Source: Termitomyces sp. T153 (Eukaryota > Basidiomycota > Agaricomycetes > Agaricales > Lyophyllaceae). From it: DNA of 64,000 nt. Every line of letters begins with the position of its first letter. The stretch's first letter is position 1. The notes below the pieces were generated by a model. That model ran no database searches and was not told where the DNA came from. It was given only the letters and a program-made list of their open reading frames with translations. Location of the stretch: positions 186,001-250,000 of the forward strand of contig JACKQL020000003.1 of assembly GCA_018296165.2 (NCBI GenBank), read 5' to 3'. Position numbers and translations under genes: made by a program. Below, piece by piece: positions 55,642 through 64,000 of this stretch.

Positions 55642-56968
55642 GTATTGAATAGTTTGTGTAGTGGAAAGTATAAGAAGAATGGGTCGACCAAAAGTTGACG
55701 CCTCGCTAAAGCTAAAGTGCGGTCATATTTCTCCGCGTCCGTGCTTGTTATGTCCGGGTGCTCACCAGGGTTCACCAGGCTAGGCTACGGTTATCTCGGA
55801 GATCAGCGGCTTGGACCGAACGGCCAAAGACATGACAAGGATGCAGAGACGGCGCGAGTGAACATAGTTCTCAGTGCGCGTTTCGGTGGGATACAATGCA
55901 GATTACAGGTGTCAGGGCTGGAGTGATCACAGGGGACCACAACGACTCTCTAGAAAAGAGACAAACTTTTTGTCAGGGTGGTTGAGGTAAGATCGCTGAT
56001 CCAATGATCGCCTGATCCGGTGCGAGCGGTCCGACATCTTCCTCGTGTCGGAGATAGAGCTGCCTTAGAGATAGATTGGATTGAAGCAATGAGAAGGAGC
56101 TCGTGAGAGGCTCAGAATTCATTAAGTCTGACAAAGAAAACGACTCGTCACGAATCATTCAATCAGCGACGGGCCATCGTAAGTATTCTCAACCGGACGG
56201 CGACGGTTCTCATTTGTGGAAGGCTCTGCTAAGCGATCGACATGGTTCCTGGCGGCATACACGGCCAACAGCGGACTTGGAATCATGCTCAAACTGTACC
56301 AAACTGTACCACATGAATTGAGCAGCCCTTTTCCTCCAACAGCTTCCAATGTTCCATTGCATTTGCAAGCGTCTTGTTTTATATTCTAGTACGTGTGGTG
56401 CTGCGCAGCCCCTTTCAATGAATAATGGCGGTCAAGTCGAGCATTTACCGTGTCTTTTTTCACTTATCAATGAAGAGCAATCAATCCTTCATTGTTCGTC
56501 CAGGCCACCCGATCTCAAGATCAGCCACTCTTAGCACCGCGACAATTTGCAGTCCCATTGGTCACTCGCTTCAGCATAACAAAACTCAGGAAAACATCTC
56601 TTCGACCAGGCCACATATTCAACATGTTTGTTTCTTTCAGACCGATTGTTTGAGTGTGGCCGGCGACACAAAGAGTATATTTGGCCAGCTTTGAAATACG
56701 TTCAAGAGATCTTCCTCGACCTTTATTCAACTCAAATTCCCTAGTCCATTGGACACGACACGATCGCTAATGCCGGCAGTCTACGCATCTCCCCACATCC
56801 TCACCTTGGTGCCAAATCTTCCTTGGTCACCAAACAATCTTCACACTCGTCCGAAAGAAAGAGAGATAAGCAGGGAGATACTCTTAGCCGTGGCGCCAGA
56901 CCGCGAGGCGCTCCTTATCAGTAACAAAAGCATCACTGAGCTAAGGCAGATTCTGAAAATTCATATCA
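55642..56968. other. divergent promoter region, no gene recognised
   Basis: About 1.3 kb with normal CpG between the starts of the lyase gene (-) and the Clp1-like gene (+). Short open frames (for example 56749-57033) have no recognisable content; part may be 5' untranslated or an unresolved first exon of the Clp1-like gene. Confidence 0.45.
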
Positions 56969-58093
56969 GTGGGACTGAAAGGTATCGTATCCCATACTTC
57001 CCTGATATCTCCCCATTTCGTAACGAAATGTAGTCATTGGCTCTACCGCATCCGAAAAAGAACAAATGCAAGCCTCAAAGATAGTAATATTCGTGTATCT
57101 ACTTTTGTGCACGGTCCTCCCGCGAATGGCTCACAAGAAACCCGTTCCTCGTCGAAGAACGAGATCCACATCCTCCGACGTGTTCTCTCGGCCTCTGAAC
57201 TTCCACCCTTCACCCAACCCAAAAGAACAGACAAGCGTTTCTTTTCTCCATATGATTACAGTGTCGACGTATGGGACACCATAAGGCTAAGCACAGCGGA
57301 CAAATTGATTTCCCCACGACTGCTTGGCCCTACTCACATCCTCATCGTCCACTCAACGCCCGAGCCGTCAAGGATATTACACTCGGTCACAAGGGGCCGA
57401 CGAAAGCCTGTACGGCGCATGAAGTCGTATCCTCTTTCGAACGTCGTCGAGATACCGGTTAACGACCTTCTCTTCGTCCTCAATGCACCTAACCTCTCGT
57501 CTACCACTCCCACTCTCCCTCCACGTCTTCAAAAAGAGCTTCCGAGAGTCGTAATGTACGTCCCGCACACTGAGACGTTCCCTGAACTCGTGGTATACCT
57601 TCACACTCAGAATCAAGCAGAGCTGTTTAGGAGACTCATACCGGAATGGATACGTGATATCATGCATCCTCTTCCCCTTCCCGCGATACCCGATACGTTT
57701 ACCAACTCTGCCCCATCTTCAAATGATATGAAAACCATCGCCAGGACGCCGTTGCAGTTGTTAGGCTTGTTCATTCCGGTCTCTACATCAGGACATGGTA
57801 CGGAGACCTTGGCTGTGACACAATATGACTCACGACCCCGAAACAAATATCGACGAACGGTCAAATCCGTTGCGGAGGAAATCACCAAGGTAGCTCTGGC
57901 GTCTTGCGATGAACAGGAGGTTGATCCCATCCTTTTCTCGGTCGCACAACTGAATGCATTGAAGGATAATCTGGAGTACCTTGGGTATTTTGAAGAGGAC
58001 CTGTGGCATGAACTTGATGTATATCGCGAGGTATTGATAAGAGTCGTTTCTTGTCGGGCGAAGATACGAGACAATGCGGAATTGGAAATTTAG
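56969..58093 (+). CDS. Clp1-like protein
   Basis: A single open frame of 374 codons. The N-terminal 60 residues are basic and disordered. A conserved middle begins with YDYSVDVWDTIRLSTADKLI (about residues 94-113). Then come VVEIPVNDLLFVLNAPNLSS, followed after a Pro-rich turn by VVMYVPHTETFPELVVYLHT (about 194-213) and NQAELFRRLIPEWIRDIM. The C terminus has LNALKDNLEYLGYFEEDLWH. This order (variable N terminus, a 'VPHxETFPxL..YLHT' block, C-terminal 'LGxFxxxLWxxLD') fits the Clp1-like family of basidiomycetes, named after Coprinopsis clampless1, a factor of clamp-cell and sexual development. Start chosen as the first ATG of the frame; the true start may be further downstream (for example within 57100-57250) or in an upstream exon. 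Identification by memory of the pattern. Confidence 0.6.
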   Translation: MGLKGIVSHTSLISPHFVTKCSHWLYRIRKRTNASLKDSNIRVSTFVHGPPANGSQETRSSSKNEIHILRRVLSASELPPFTQPKRTDKRFFSPYDYSVDVWDTIRLSTADKLISPRLLGPTHILIVHSTPEPSRILHSVTRGRRKPVRRMKSYPLSNVVEIPVNDLLFVLNAPNLSSTTPTLPPRLQKELPRVVMYVPHTETFPELVVYLHTQNQAELFRRLIPEWIRDIMHPLPLPAIPDTFTNSAPSSNDMKTIARTPLQLLGLFIPVSTSGHGTETLAVTQYDSRPRNKYRRTVKSVAEEITKVALASCDEQEVDPILFSVAQLNALKDNLEYLGYFEEDLWHELDVYREVLIRVVSCRAKIRDNAELEI

Positions 58094-58324
58094 GAATGAT
58101 CTCATGAGTCTTGTACGACTGAATGATACTATACTCATGTTCTCGCTATAATTACCGTACTTACAATTGTAATTGTCACCAGTAGCATCCCATTGACTAC
58201 TTAATGTCTTCTTATTCTTTGATATGCAGCACCGCCTTGTACGAGATATGTCACATAGTGTGCACCGGTGGAGCTTAAAACAATTTTAACAACCCGCCGT
58301 TTTTCGTGAATGAATAGAAAATGC

Positions 58325-59992
58325 CTACGCACGACAGCAAGCATTTTCCATCGGGTCGCACACTTGGTCCGATGGACAGAGAACCAAGCATGATGTCTTG
58401 TTGTGATACTAGTCAGTTGCAAAAGAAACAAGGAAAATACAGAAACTTACCTTGGCTTTCCCTCCTGCGTACTCAGTCCCTGGACATACATATTCCGGCT
58501 GAATTGTGCTTGAATGTATTCCATGATGGTGAAGTACTTTACGGATCTCGACTGCGATTGGCATGAAGTCGTGGTTTGGTGAAGTAAGGACATGGACCGA
58601 AGCTATTACTTTTGATTCTGAAAGTTGCCAAATGTGTAGTTCGTGAACTGACAGCACACCATCGACTCCAAGGATGGCATCGCGGACACCATCAAGGGAA
58701 ATCGTGGTCGGCACCGTTTGGAGTAGAATGAACGATGCACTACGTACTTTTAAAAAGATGTGAGGGCATAATAACGCCAGCAAATCCAGCACGTACCTAG
58801 AGGTAAAGCACTAGAGACAATAATGACTGTTATGACAAGGCTGATAATGGGATCAAAATAATACTTGAAGTTCCACTGGGTGAGCCAAATAACGAGGCCG
58901 GTGGAGATGACTCCGACATTGCCCAGGGCGTCACCCATGACATGCAAAATGAGAGCGCGCATATTCATGGATCCATGAGAATGACTGTGATTTTGACCAT
59001 GCCCGGTGTCGCTGTGTTCCTGCAGCAACGGAGTATGCTCTGCCGAAAGTGTTCTTCGGGATAACTCATCTTCTAGAGCAGAATCAAAAAAGGGACCAGA
59101 ATGAGAATTTTGGAAGAAGTTCTCCGAGTCGCCGTCAATAGAATTACGTGGTAAAGAAGTTATTGGAGAACGAGCAAGGGAAATTTCTTGAGCTTGCTGG
59201 ACTACGGAGGCGCGTACAGCAGCGGGGTGATCAGACAGAGAGGAAAATTCAGCCTGTAAGGAAGTTTCATCGGTAATAAATTCGGAACTTGATGGCGCCC
59301 TAATAGTGCGTGAATGATTATATGAATGGCCATGTTCTGCACACTAAGGTGAGTGGCGAGGTTAAATAGAGTATGAGCGACGTACCATGAATTAAGAATA
59401 GTCCTAAGATATTGGATGCCAAACCGAAGGAACCGACAACAACGATAAGCTTAGGATTAGATATTTCTAGTATCTACGTCAGCCGACTCTTGTTGTATAG
59501 ATACTTCATAACGGTGCAACATACCAGGGGTACTGAAAAATCTTTGGATTGCTTCAAGAGATATTGAAAAGCAGAGAGCGAGAAGGAAAACGCCGTTAAT
59601 GAGGGCAGCTATGATTTCGGCCCTATGCCATCCGTAGGAGTAGCGCGAGTCGGAGGAGGAGGCAGTAAGCTGATATGACATGAGTATGTCAACGAAAGAA
59701 CAGAAAAGGGAAAGATTGTGGGCACTTTGATTGCAAACAGGGCCACGATAAGACTTATGACATCGCTACACAAGTGTTAGAAGGGAGAAGAGCCAAAGGG
59801 AGACGCAACAACTGACTTAAGCATATGGAAACTGTCTGCGACGAGGGCAAGAGAACCAACAGCATAACCTTGGGGGGATGAATTACGGCTAGAGATAGTC
59901 AGAATAAGCATACCGATGACGAGCTCGACGATGAAAAAGAAAATATCAATGATCAAAAGGAGAGAAATGCGTGCAGAACGCGACAGCGCCAT
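58325..59992 (-). CDS. zinc transporter, cation diffusion facilitator family (ZRC1/COT1-like)
   Basis: Eight exons (59992-59914, 59868-59817, 59765-59726, 59669-59525, 59466-59386, 59336-58797, 58746-58451, 58396-58325) join to 1305 nt, 434 residues. Transmembrane metal sites are HMLND at residues 41-45 (TM2) and HVMGD at 264-268 (TM5), the HxxxD pairs of zinc-specific CDF proteins. A long cytosolic loop (133-255) holds HEHGHSYNH and a His cluster HGQNHSHSHG. The cytosolic C-terminal domain includes VDGVLSVHELHIWQLSESKV. The tail carries a CLVLCPSDQVCD ... NACC cysteine array known from fungal vacuolar zinc transporters. Role: zinc (and possibly cobalt) import into the vacuole or secretory pathway in exchange for protons. 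The gene ends 231 bp from the convergent Clp1-like gene. Intact. Confidence 0.92.
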
Positions 59993-61060
59993 GGGGCACA
60001 GTAGAAGGGACCGAGGATCTGTTTACTTCATATATCGGTGGGCATAGTGCGAAGGGAGAGAGAACGGAAGACGGAACGCGGCAGAGGCAGATCATTCACT
60101 ATAACCAAGAACTTGGTAAAGTCTGTGATGGTGAAAATCCTCCGTAGCGTCGTGATAGAAGTCAAGCCATGAAGTGGTGGAAATGTAAAACATGGAACGC
60201 ATTGTCGGAGCAGCGATCGAAGTGCGACCGGAATTGAGATAAGCCTTCAATATTACAATGTAGAGATCTTATGAAAAGGTACCTCCCCAGTAGTTCGAGT
60301 ACCACTTCAGTCAAGAAAGTTTCTTCCATTTAGGAATGTTCATCCAAGACGGATGCACGACAATCATGCAAATATGTATTGCAATGATTCTGGGGGCTAT
60401 TGACACGTTCCAGTGTCAGCACATATGTCGATATCCCGAGACAAATTTGGACGAGGTGGTCTTGCGAAGCTCAGGTCAAGTCACATCATGTCGGCTTGTT
60501 CCGATCAATTGAACCCAAATAGCGGTAGAGCGGCCATGGTTGATGAAAAGGCCGGACCTGTGGCAGTACGATTGATTATCCGAGAATAGATATTCGGATA
60601 TCAATAGACATTCAGATATCCCAGCTTCGACTTAAGTCCTGAGCGATCTGTCTCCTTATCTGGGTCCCTCCCCGTGAGAGTCTGGAAAATTTCCAGCACT
60701 CTTGCGTTCGACATTTTCTTGGCGCTTAGTAGACCTAGTTTCCCTCTACTATCATCATCGCGGACACGCAATCAGTTTTGACTCTTAATACTGAATCATG
60801 GGTCTATCGCGAAACTTACTGCATCTTAAATTTATGCGGAGAAAAGTATAACCCAAGCTTTGGAGGAAATGAGTTCAAATTTCTCGAGCTGAATTTACGT
60901 GACAAATCAAAGTGGAGGATTTGCCACAGGGTGAGACCAAACGCCGAAGGACACTGAAAGGTCTCCATACTCGGAAAAATCTGTCATCAGCCTCGCTCCG
61001 CCAATTACATCATTTCTCTCGTCGTATTCTTCTCTTAAAACCATCGCCATCCCCGCCAAT
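59993..61060. other. intergenic region upstream of the zinc transporter, no gene recognised
   Basis: Normal CpG content, short chance ORFs only. It contains repeated AGATATTCGGATATC/AGATATCC-like words at about 60590-60625 (imperfect palindromes). It presumably holds the promoter of the transporter. Confidence 0.45.
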
Positions 61061-61201
61061 ATGTCAGCGTCCGACGGGCGCACAAAATTCTGTCCTTTGC
61101 ACAGCGAGGTCCATCGCTACCAGCTGAAACTTGTAGAAGCCAAAGAAATGGAAGAGGACCTTTCTGAAAAGATTCAGCTTCTAACGAGGAGGCTGCAGTA
61201 G
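61061..61201 (+). CDS. short ORF with coiled-coil character, possible first exon
   Basis: 46 codons from ATG 61061 after a pyrimidine-rich leader: MSASDGRTKFCPLHSEVHRY, then a charged heptad-like stretch KLVEAKEMEEDLSEKIQLLT. A splice donor GTAGGC overlaps the stop (61198) and TTTCTTAG follows at about 61247, after which only a few more codons can be added. It may be the remains of a small gene cut by the LINE insertion downstream. Function unknown. Confidence 0.3.
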   Translation: MSASDGRTKFCPLHSEVHRYQLKLVEAKEMEEDLSEKIQLLTRRLQ

Positions 61202-61464
61202 GCGAACCGTTTTTTTCTGAGCTGCCAATCCTATGAATTTCTTAGAACGCCAAATGTATAAGCTTCGATCAATGGACAAAGACAGTTAGAGGTGAGTATT
61301 TCAGCCGGTGGTACTGTCAATCAGACTAATTTGGCCTTCTGAGACGTTTTCTTACACTTGCTTTCGGACTGCAACCCGCTTTGGCCATGTATAGAAAGTA
61401 TGTCAAATGAAAAAAATCCCATATTGGATTTGACACTCTCGGCCACCCACTCTTTACGGCCTCC

Positions 61465-62251
61465 GGCTCACACAATGCAGAACGAAACACGCATTCATAG
61501 GTGAATACTACGCTAAATTTGTGCCTGACGAGAGTATAGGATGCCCATGCGGAGAGAGATTCCAAACTCGCGAACATGTTATACAGGAATGCCCGGACCA
61601 CGAAGCATTCCGGGAGATACTACGAGATGCGGATGAACAACTGGAGTTGGGGACTCTGCTGGGCACAAAAGCCGGCCTCGAAGCAATGGCAAAATTCCTC
61701 GGGAAGACCGGCGCATTCACGAAAACAGGGAAAGCAAGAGAGAAAAAGGCCGAACCAAAGATCGATGATGAAGAAAATGAGGAAGAAGAGGAAGCTTGGT
61801 GGGACAGGATGGAGAGATATGGAATGGAGAGGGAGGTAAGGGAGGAGAGGCGAGGCACAGGGGAGTGAAAGGAGGAAGGGAGAGAAGGACAGAGGGGAAA
61901 TGCAAGAGGGGACACAGCACGAAAAACTGAAGGACACGAGAGGCGAAGCGCGGACCCACACACCACGGGAGGTCAAGACACCCCGCGTACGCTAAGGCTA
62001 GGGAGAAATGCCATCCGAAGACACCAACCGACAACACATGTCTTGCCCAGGTCTTTCGCGACGTGACCGCGCCATATACTCGCCGCACAAAAATCTGCGA
62101 GGAGAGTTCTAATACCAAACATTACACTACACATTACACTACAACGCACAACATTACTTACTACCGGAGTAGAGTAGTCACTCTACCCCCGCCTCTTAGC
62201 CCTGTATTGTGGCTTGCCGGCGGTATAAACAGAGCTCATTCATTCATTCAT
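61465..62251 (+). mobile_element. 5'-truncated LINE insertion, 787 bp, 14-bp TSD
   Basis: The exact 14-base sequence TCTTTACGGCCTCC occurs at 61451-61464 and again at 62252-62265. The insert starts inside the LINE ORF (RLTQCRTKHAFIGEYYAKFV) and ends with a CATTCATTCATTCATT tail. 5' truncation, a simple-repeat 3' tail and a long TSD are the hallmarks of target-primed reverse transcription. CpG content is normal, so this copy is young compared with the LINE at the window start. Confidence 0.9.
61468..61868 (+). pseudogene. LINE ORF2 C-terminal fragment with zinc knuckle
   Basis: Open to the element's stop at 61866. It contains the cysteine-histidine knuckle GCPCGERFQTREHVIQECP (C-x-C ... H-x5-C) and then LGTKAGLEAMAKFLGKTGAF, the typical end of fungal LINE polyproteins that carry RNase H, followed by a long acidic and basic tail. 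It is a fragment only; no RT remains. Confidence 0.8.
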
Positions 62252-62265
62252 TCTTTACGGCCTCC

Positions 62266-62912
62266 TTCCCAATTTGGGCCCCTTCCCGTGGGAAGGGGTT
62301 GGCCGATAATGCGATCCCGGATTGCGCTCGAAAGTCTTCTTCTTCATCGCCGTCGAGCAGTAAAGGCTTCCTATGATGGTGCGGCAGGAAATTAGAATCT
62401 GAGTTCCAATCTTCCCAGCAAATCCGCTCCAACCCTACTTTGGTATGAAGGGCCCATTTGTAATCTGTAGTATACGTTACGCCTTGGTTTATGGGTAGAA
62501 TCTGTTACGAGTCGAGTAATGACATGGTTATTATGGTTATTAGTAACCTTCATAGAGGTGGTTGGTTATGATACTTTCCAATTGAGTGAGATTTAAGAGC
62601 TTCAAGAAATGGATGAGAAGAATAAGTGTATTGATATTATGCAGCTACTTGAATTTCTAAGATGAACATGAAATCAAAGTCATGAAAAGGATCGTAAGAA
62701 CCAGATATTATAGATATGTCAAAAGGGGAAGGCGTATGCGTAAGAACCCAATTGAATCCTAGTCAAGTTGAACCACTGTATCGAGAGTTCCAAGAGGACA
62801 GGTATCATCACGAAGATTGTGTTGTTCTCGGGCAGTTCTGGTTTCCTCTAGCTTCGTCACCCACCTACTTGAACGAACACAGAATCGCAGGTCATGCAAC
62901 GTTGACGCTGTC
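62266..62912. other. intergenic; contains a perfect 9-bp hairpin
   Basis: No gene recognised. At 62279-62298 the sequence CCCCTTCCC-GT-GGGAAGGGG forms a perfect 9-bp stem with a two-base loop, 13 bp after the LINE target duplication. Confidence 0.5.
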
Positions 62913-63995
62913 TCATCTCCCCTTCTTCTCCCCATCAAAAAAGGCAACCAACTGCCCAACAGGCAACTTCTTCCCAGACTTGACACCCGCCCCAAGCCCA
63001 AGCCCACTAATCCCTTCTCTCCCCCTCTCCTTCTCTTTCTCCCGCTCCTGCCTCCTCAACACAAGGGGATCCACGAACTTCCCCGTCGGGAAACTCTGTT
63101 CCGGCCCGGGTGTAAGCCGCTCAGTAGACCGGGAGCGCATCTTCGGCCGCAAAGGCGTAATGGGCGCTTGAAGTGCCTGAACACTTGCGAAGCCATAAGC
63201 AGATTGGGCACGGAGGCGGCGTTTAGTTGCGGGCGAAGGGCTGGATGACGAGGAAGTAGGTGCAAGGCCAGGTGTAGGTCCAGGTGTCGAGATGGAAGCA
63301 GAGGTTGGAGAGGACTTGTAATCCCCGTTCATAGATTTAGCGAACTTTGCTAAGGTCAATTTCGCAATCGTATTATATTCCTCACCTTCCTCATCCCTTC
63401 TGTCATGAGGAGTCGGGGAGGTAGGGATTGCGAGGCGAGGAGACGGCCGGCCTTGAGAATCAGGCGGTGAAACGATAGGTTCGCCAAGGGCGACAGTGTA
63501 CCGTTTTCGCGGGGTCGGGCTGACACTTGCAGGGCGGGGTAGAGGGCGTCTCGGGGCGGGAAGACCATGCGCTTGTGCTTGTGCTTGTGCTTGAGATTGT
63601 ACTGGAGTGGTCGGCGTTGCGGTCGCCGTCGGAGCTGTGGCGATGTTTGCCTTTGGACTCTCAGGCACCTGCTGCTGTTGCGGCGATGTTGCGCGCGCGC
63701 TGGATCGGAGAGACGAGTTAGAATCAGTCTGGAGAATCCCCAGTCCCTGTCCAAGGCCGGGAAGACTCAGCGGGAGAATACGCGTAGAAGACGCGAGGGA
63801 GACTGGAGGTGAGTGTGGTGGCGACGCGAACGGGCCCTGTAGAGGTGTCGTAGAATCCGGCGGGGTGGCATAATCGCCTGTGGGGTAAGGCAAACGCGTG
63901 CCAGGAGTTTTTAATGATGCCATGGGCGGGCTGGTAGATTCCCGTGCGGTAATAGAGAGGCGTCTGTGTAGCGGCGTCGTTGCTGCAACGGGCAT
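62913..63995 (-). CDS. hypothetical low-complexity protein, possibly 5'-incomplete
   Basis: An open frame of 360 codons on the minus strand, first ATG at 63995, five bases from the window end, so the real start may lie outside. It is rich in Pro, Ser, Thr and Ala, with a QAQAQAQAH repeat (about 63572-63596), a basic patch (ATKRRLRAQSAYGFASVQAL), RSRSTERLTPGPEQSFPTGK and a charged coil KEKERGREG, ending in a short ordered tail, KKLPVGQLVAFFDGEKKGR. No domain recognised; such proteins are often cytoskeletal or signalling scaffolds but that is speculation. Good codon structure and normal CpG suggest a real gene. Confidence 0.65.
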   Translation of the reverse strand: MPVAATTPLHRRLSITARESTSPPMASLKTPGTRLPYPTGDYATPPDSTTPLQGPFASPPHSPPVSLASSTRILPLSLPGLGQGLGILQTDSNSSLRSSARATSPQQQQVPESPKANIATAPTATATPTTPVQSQAQAQAQAHGLPAPRRPLPRPASVSPTPRKRYTVALGEPIVSPPDSQGRPSPRLAIPTSPTPHDRRDEEGEEYNTIAKLTLAKFAKSMNGDYKSSPTSASISTPGPTPGLAPTSSSSSPSPATKRRLRAQSAYGFASVQALQAPITPLRPKMRSRSTERLTPGPEQSFPTGKFVDPLVLRRQEREKEKERGREGISGLGLGAGVKSGKKLPVGQLVAFFDGEKKGR

Positions 63996-64000
63996 AGAAA

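Noticed and set aside
62716..63248. Plus-strand ORFs of 151 and 143 codons
   Set aside because: They lie opposite the long low-complexity minus-strand frame and show no independent coding sign.
1..64000. CRISPR array, bacterial operon, ribosome binding sites
   Set aside because: Introns, LTR and LINE elements and fungal gene families show a eukaryotic genome; no regularly spaced short repeats with unique spacers were seen.

Overview
The window is eukaryotic and looks like a filamentous basidiomycete (probably an agaricomycete). The evidence is the short spliceosomal introns (about 45-85 bp) in every host gene, a Clp1-like gene, fungal F-box/LRR fragments, and a transposon set typical of Agaricomycetes (KDZ and Plavaka transposases, DIRS-like element, chromovirus, copia, LINE). 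I cannot name the species from the sequence.

Layout. Bases 1 to about 48.9 kb are an old, nested transposon block that is almost free of CpG and rich in TG/CA, with arginine and aspartate codons decayed in the way expected from deamination of methylated CpG. In order: a LINE 3' end (1-0.7 kb); a DIRS-like tyrosine-recombinase retroelement (1.1-4.9 kb, +); two copia fragments lying head to head (5.4-7.9 kb); a gypsy LTR (7.90-8.12 kb); an unidentified minus-strand ORF (8.3-9.1 kb); an 8.08-kb LTR element with 1.2-kb LTRs, a 5-bp target duplication and no recognisable pol (9.91-17.99 kb); a gag-like/Cys-rich pseudogene (18.1-20.2 kb); three tandem tRNA-like units (20.4-20.9 kb); a KDZ transposase relic (21.2-23.1 kb, +); a gypsy element (23.7-31.5 kb, -); an F-box/LRR scrap (31.8-32.1 kb); a complete chromovirus with target duplication AATCC (32.38-38.0 kb, +); a Plavaka-type CACTA transposase relic (38.5-42.5 kb, -); and a gene for a thiamine-pyrophosphate enzyme (acetolactate-synthase-like) that is split by a copia element (43.87-48.30 kb, target duplication TTGTG) and again by a CpG-rich tRNA-derived SINE-like insert (48.94-49.87 kb, 16-bp target duplication).

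From about 50 kb the sequence changes. A transitional zone (50-52.5 kb) carries two poorly recognised, partly CpG-poor genes. From 53 kb on CpG is normal and the genes look alive: an F-box/LRR 3' fragment, a secreted and probably GPI-anchored alginate-lyase-superfamily polysaccharide lyase with nine exons (53.76-55.64 kb, -), a Clp1-like protein (56.97-58.09 kb, +), a vacuolar-type zinc transporter of the cation diffusion facilitator family with eight exons (58.33-59.99 kb, -), a 5'-truncated LINE with a 14-bp target duplication (61.47-62.25 kb), and a low-complexity protein running to the window end (62.91-64 kb, -).

There is no operon or pathway here. The window records repeated insertion into, and methylation-driven decay of, an accessory chromosomal region next to a normal gene neighbourhood. 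The best-supported results are the insertion events proven by target-site duplications. The most unusual objects are the large pol-less LTR element, the tandem tRNA-like units and the SINE-like insert.
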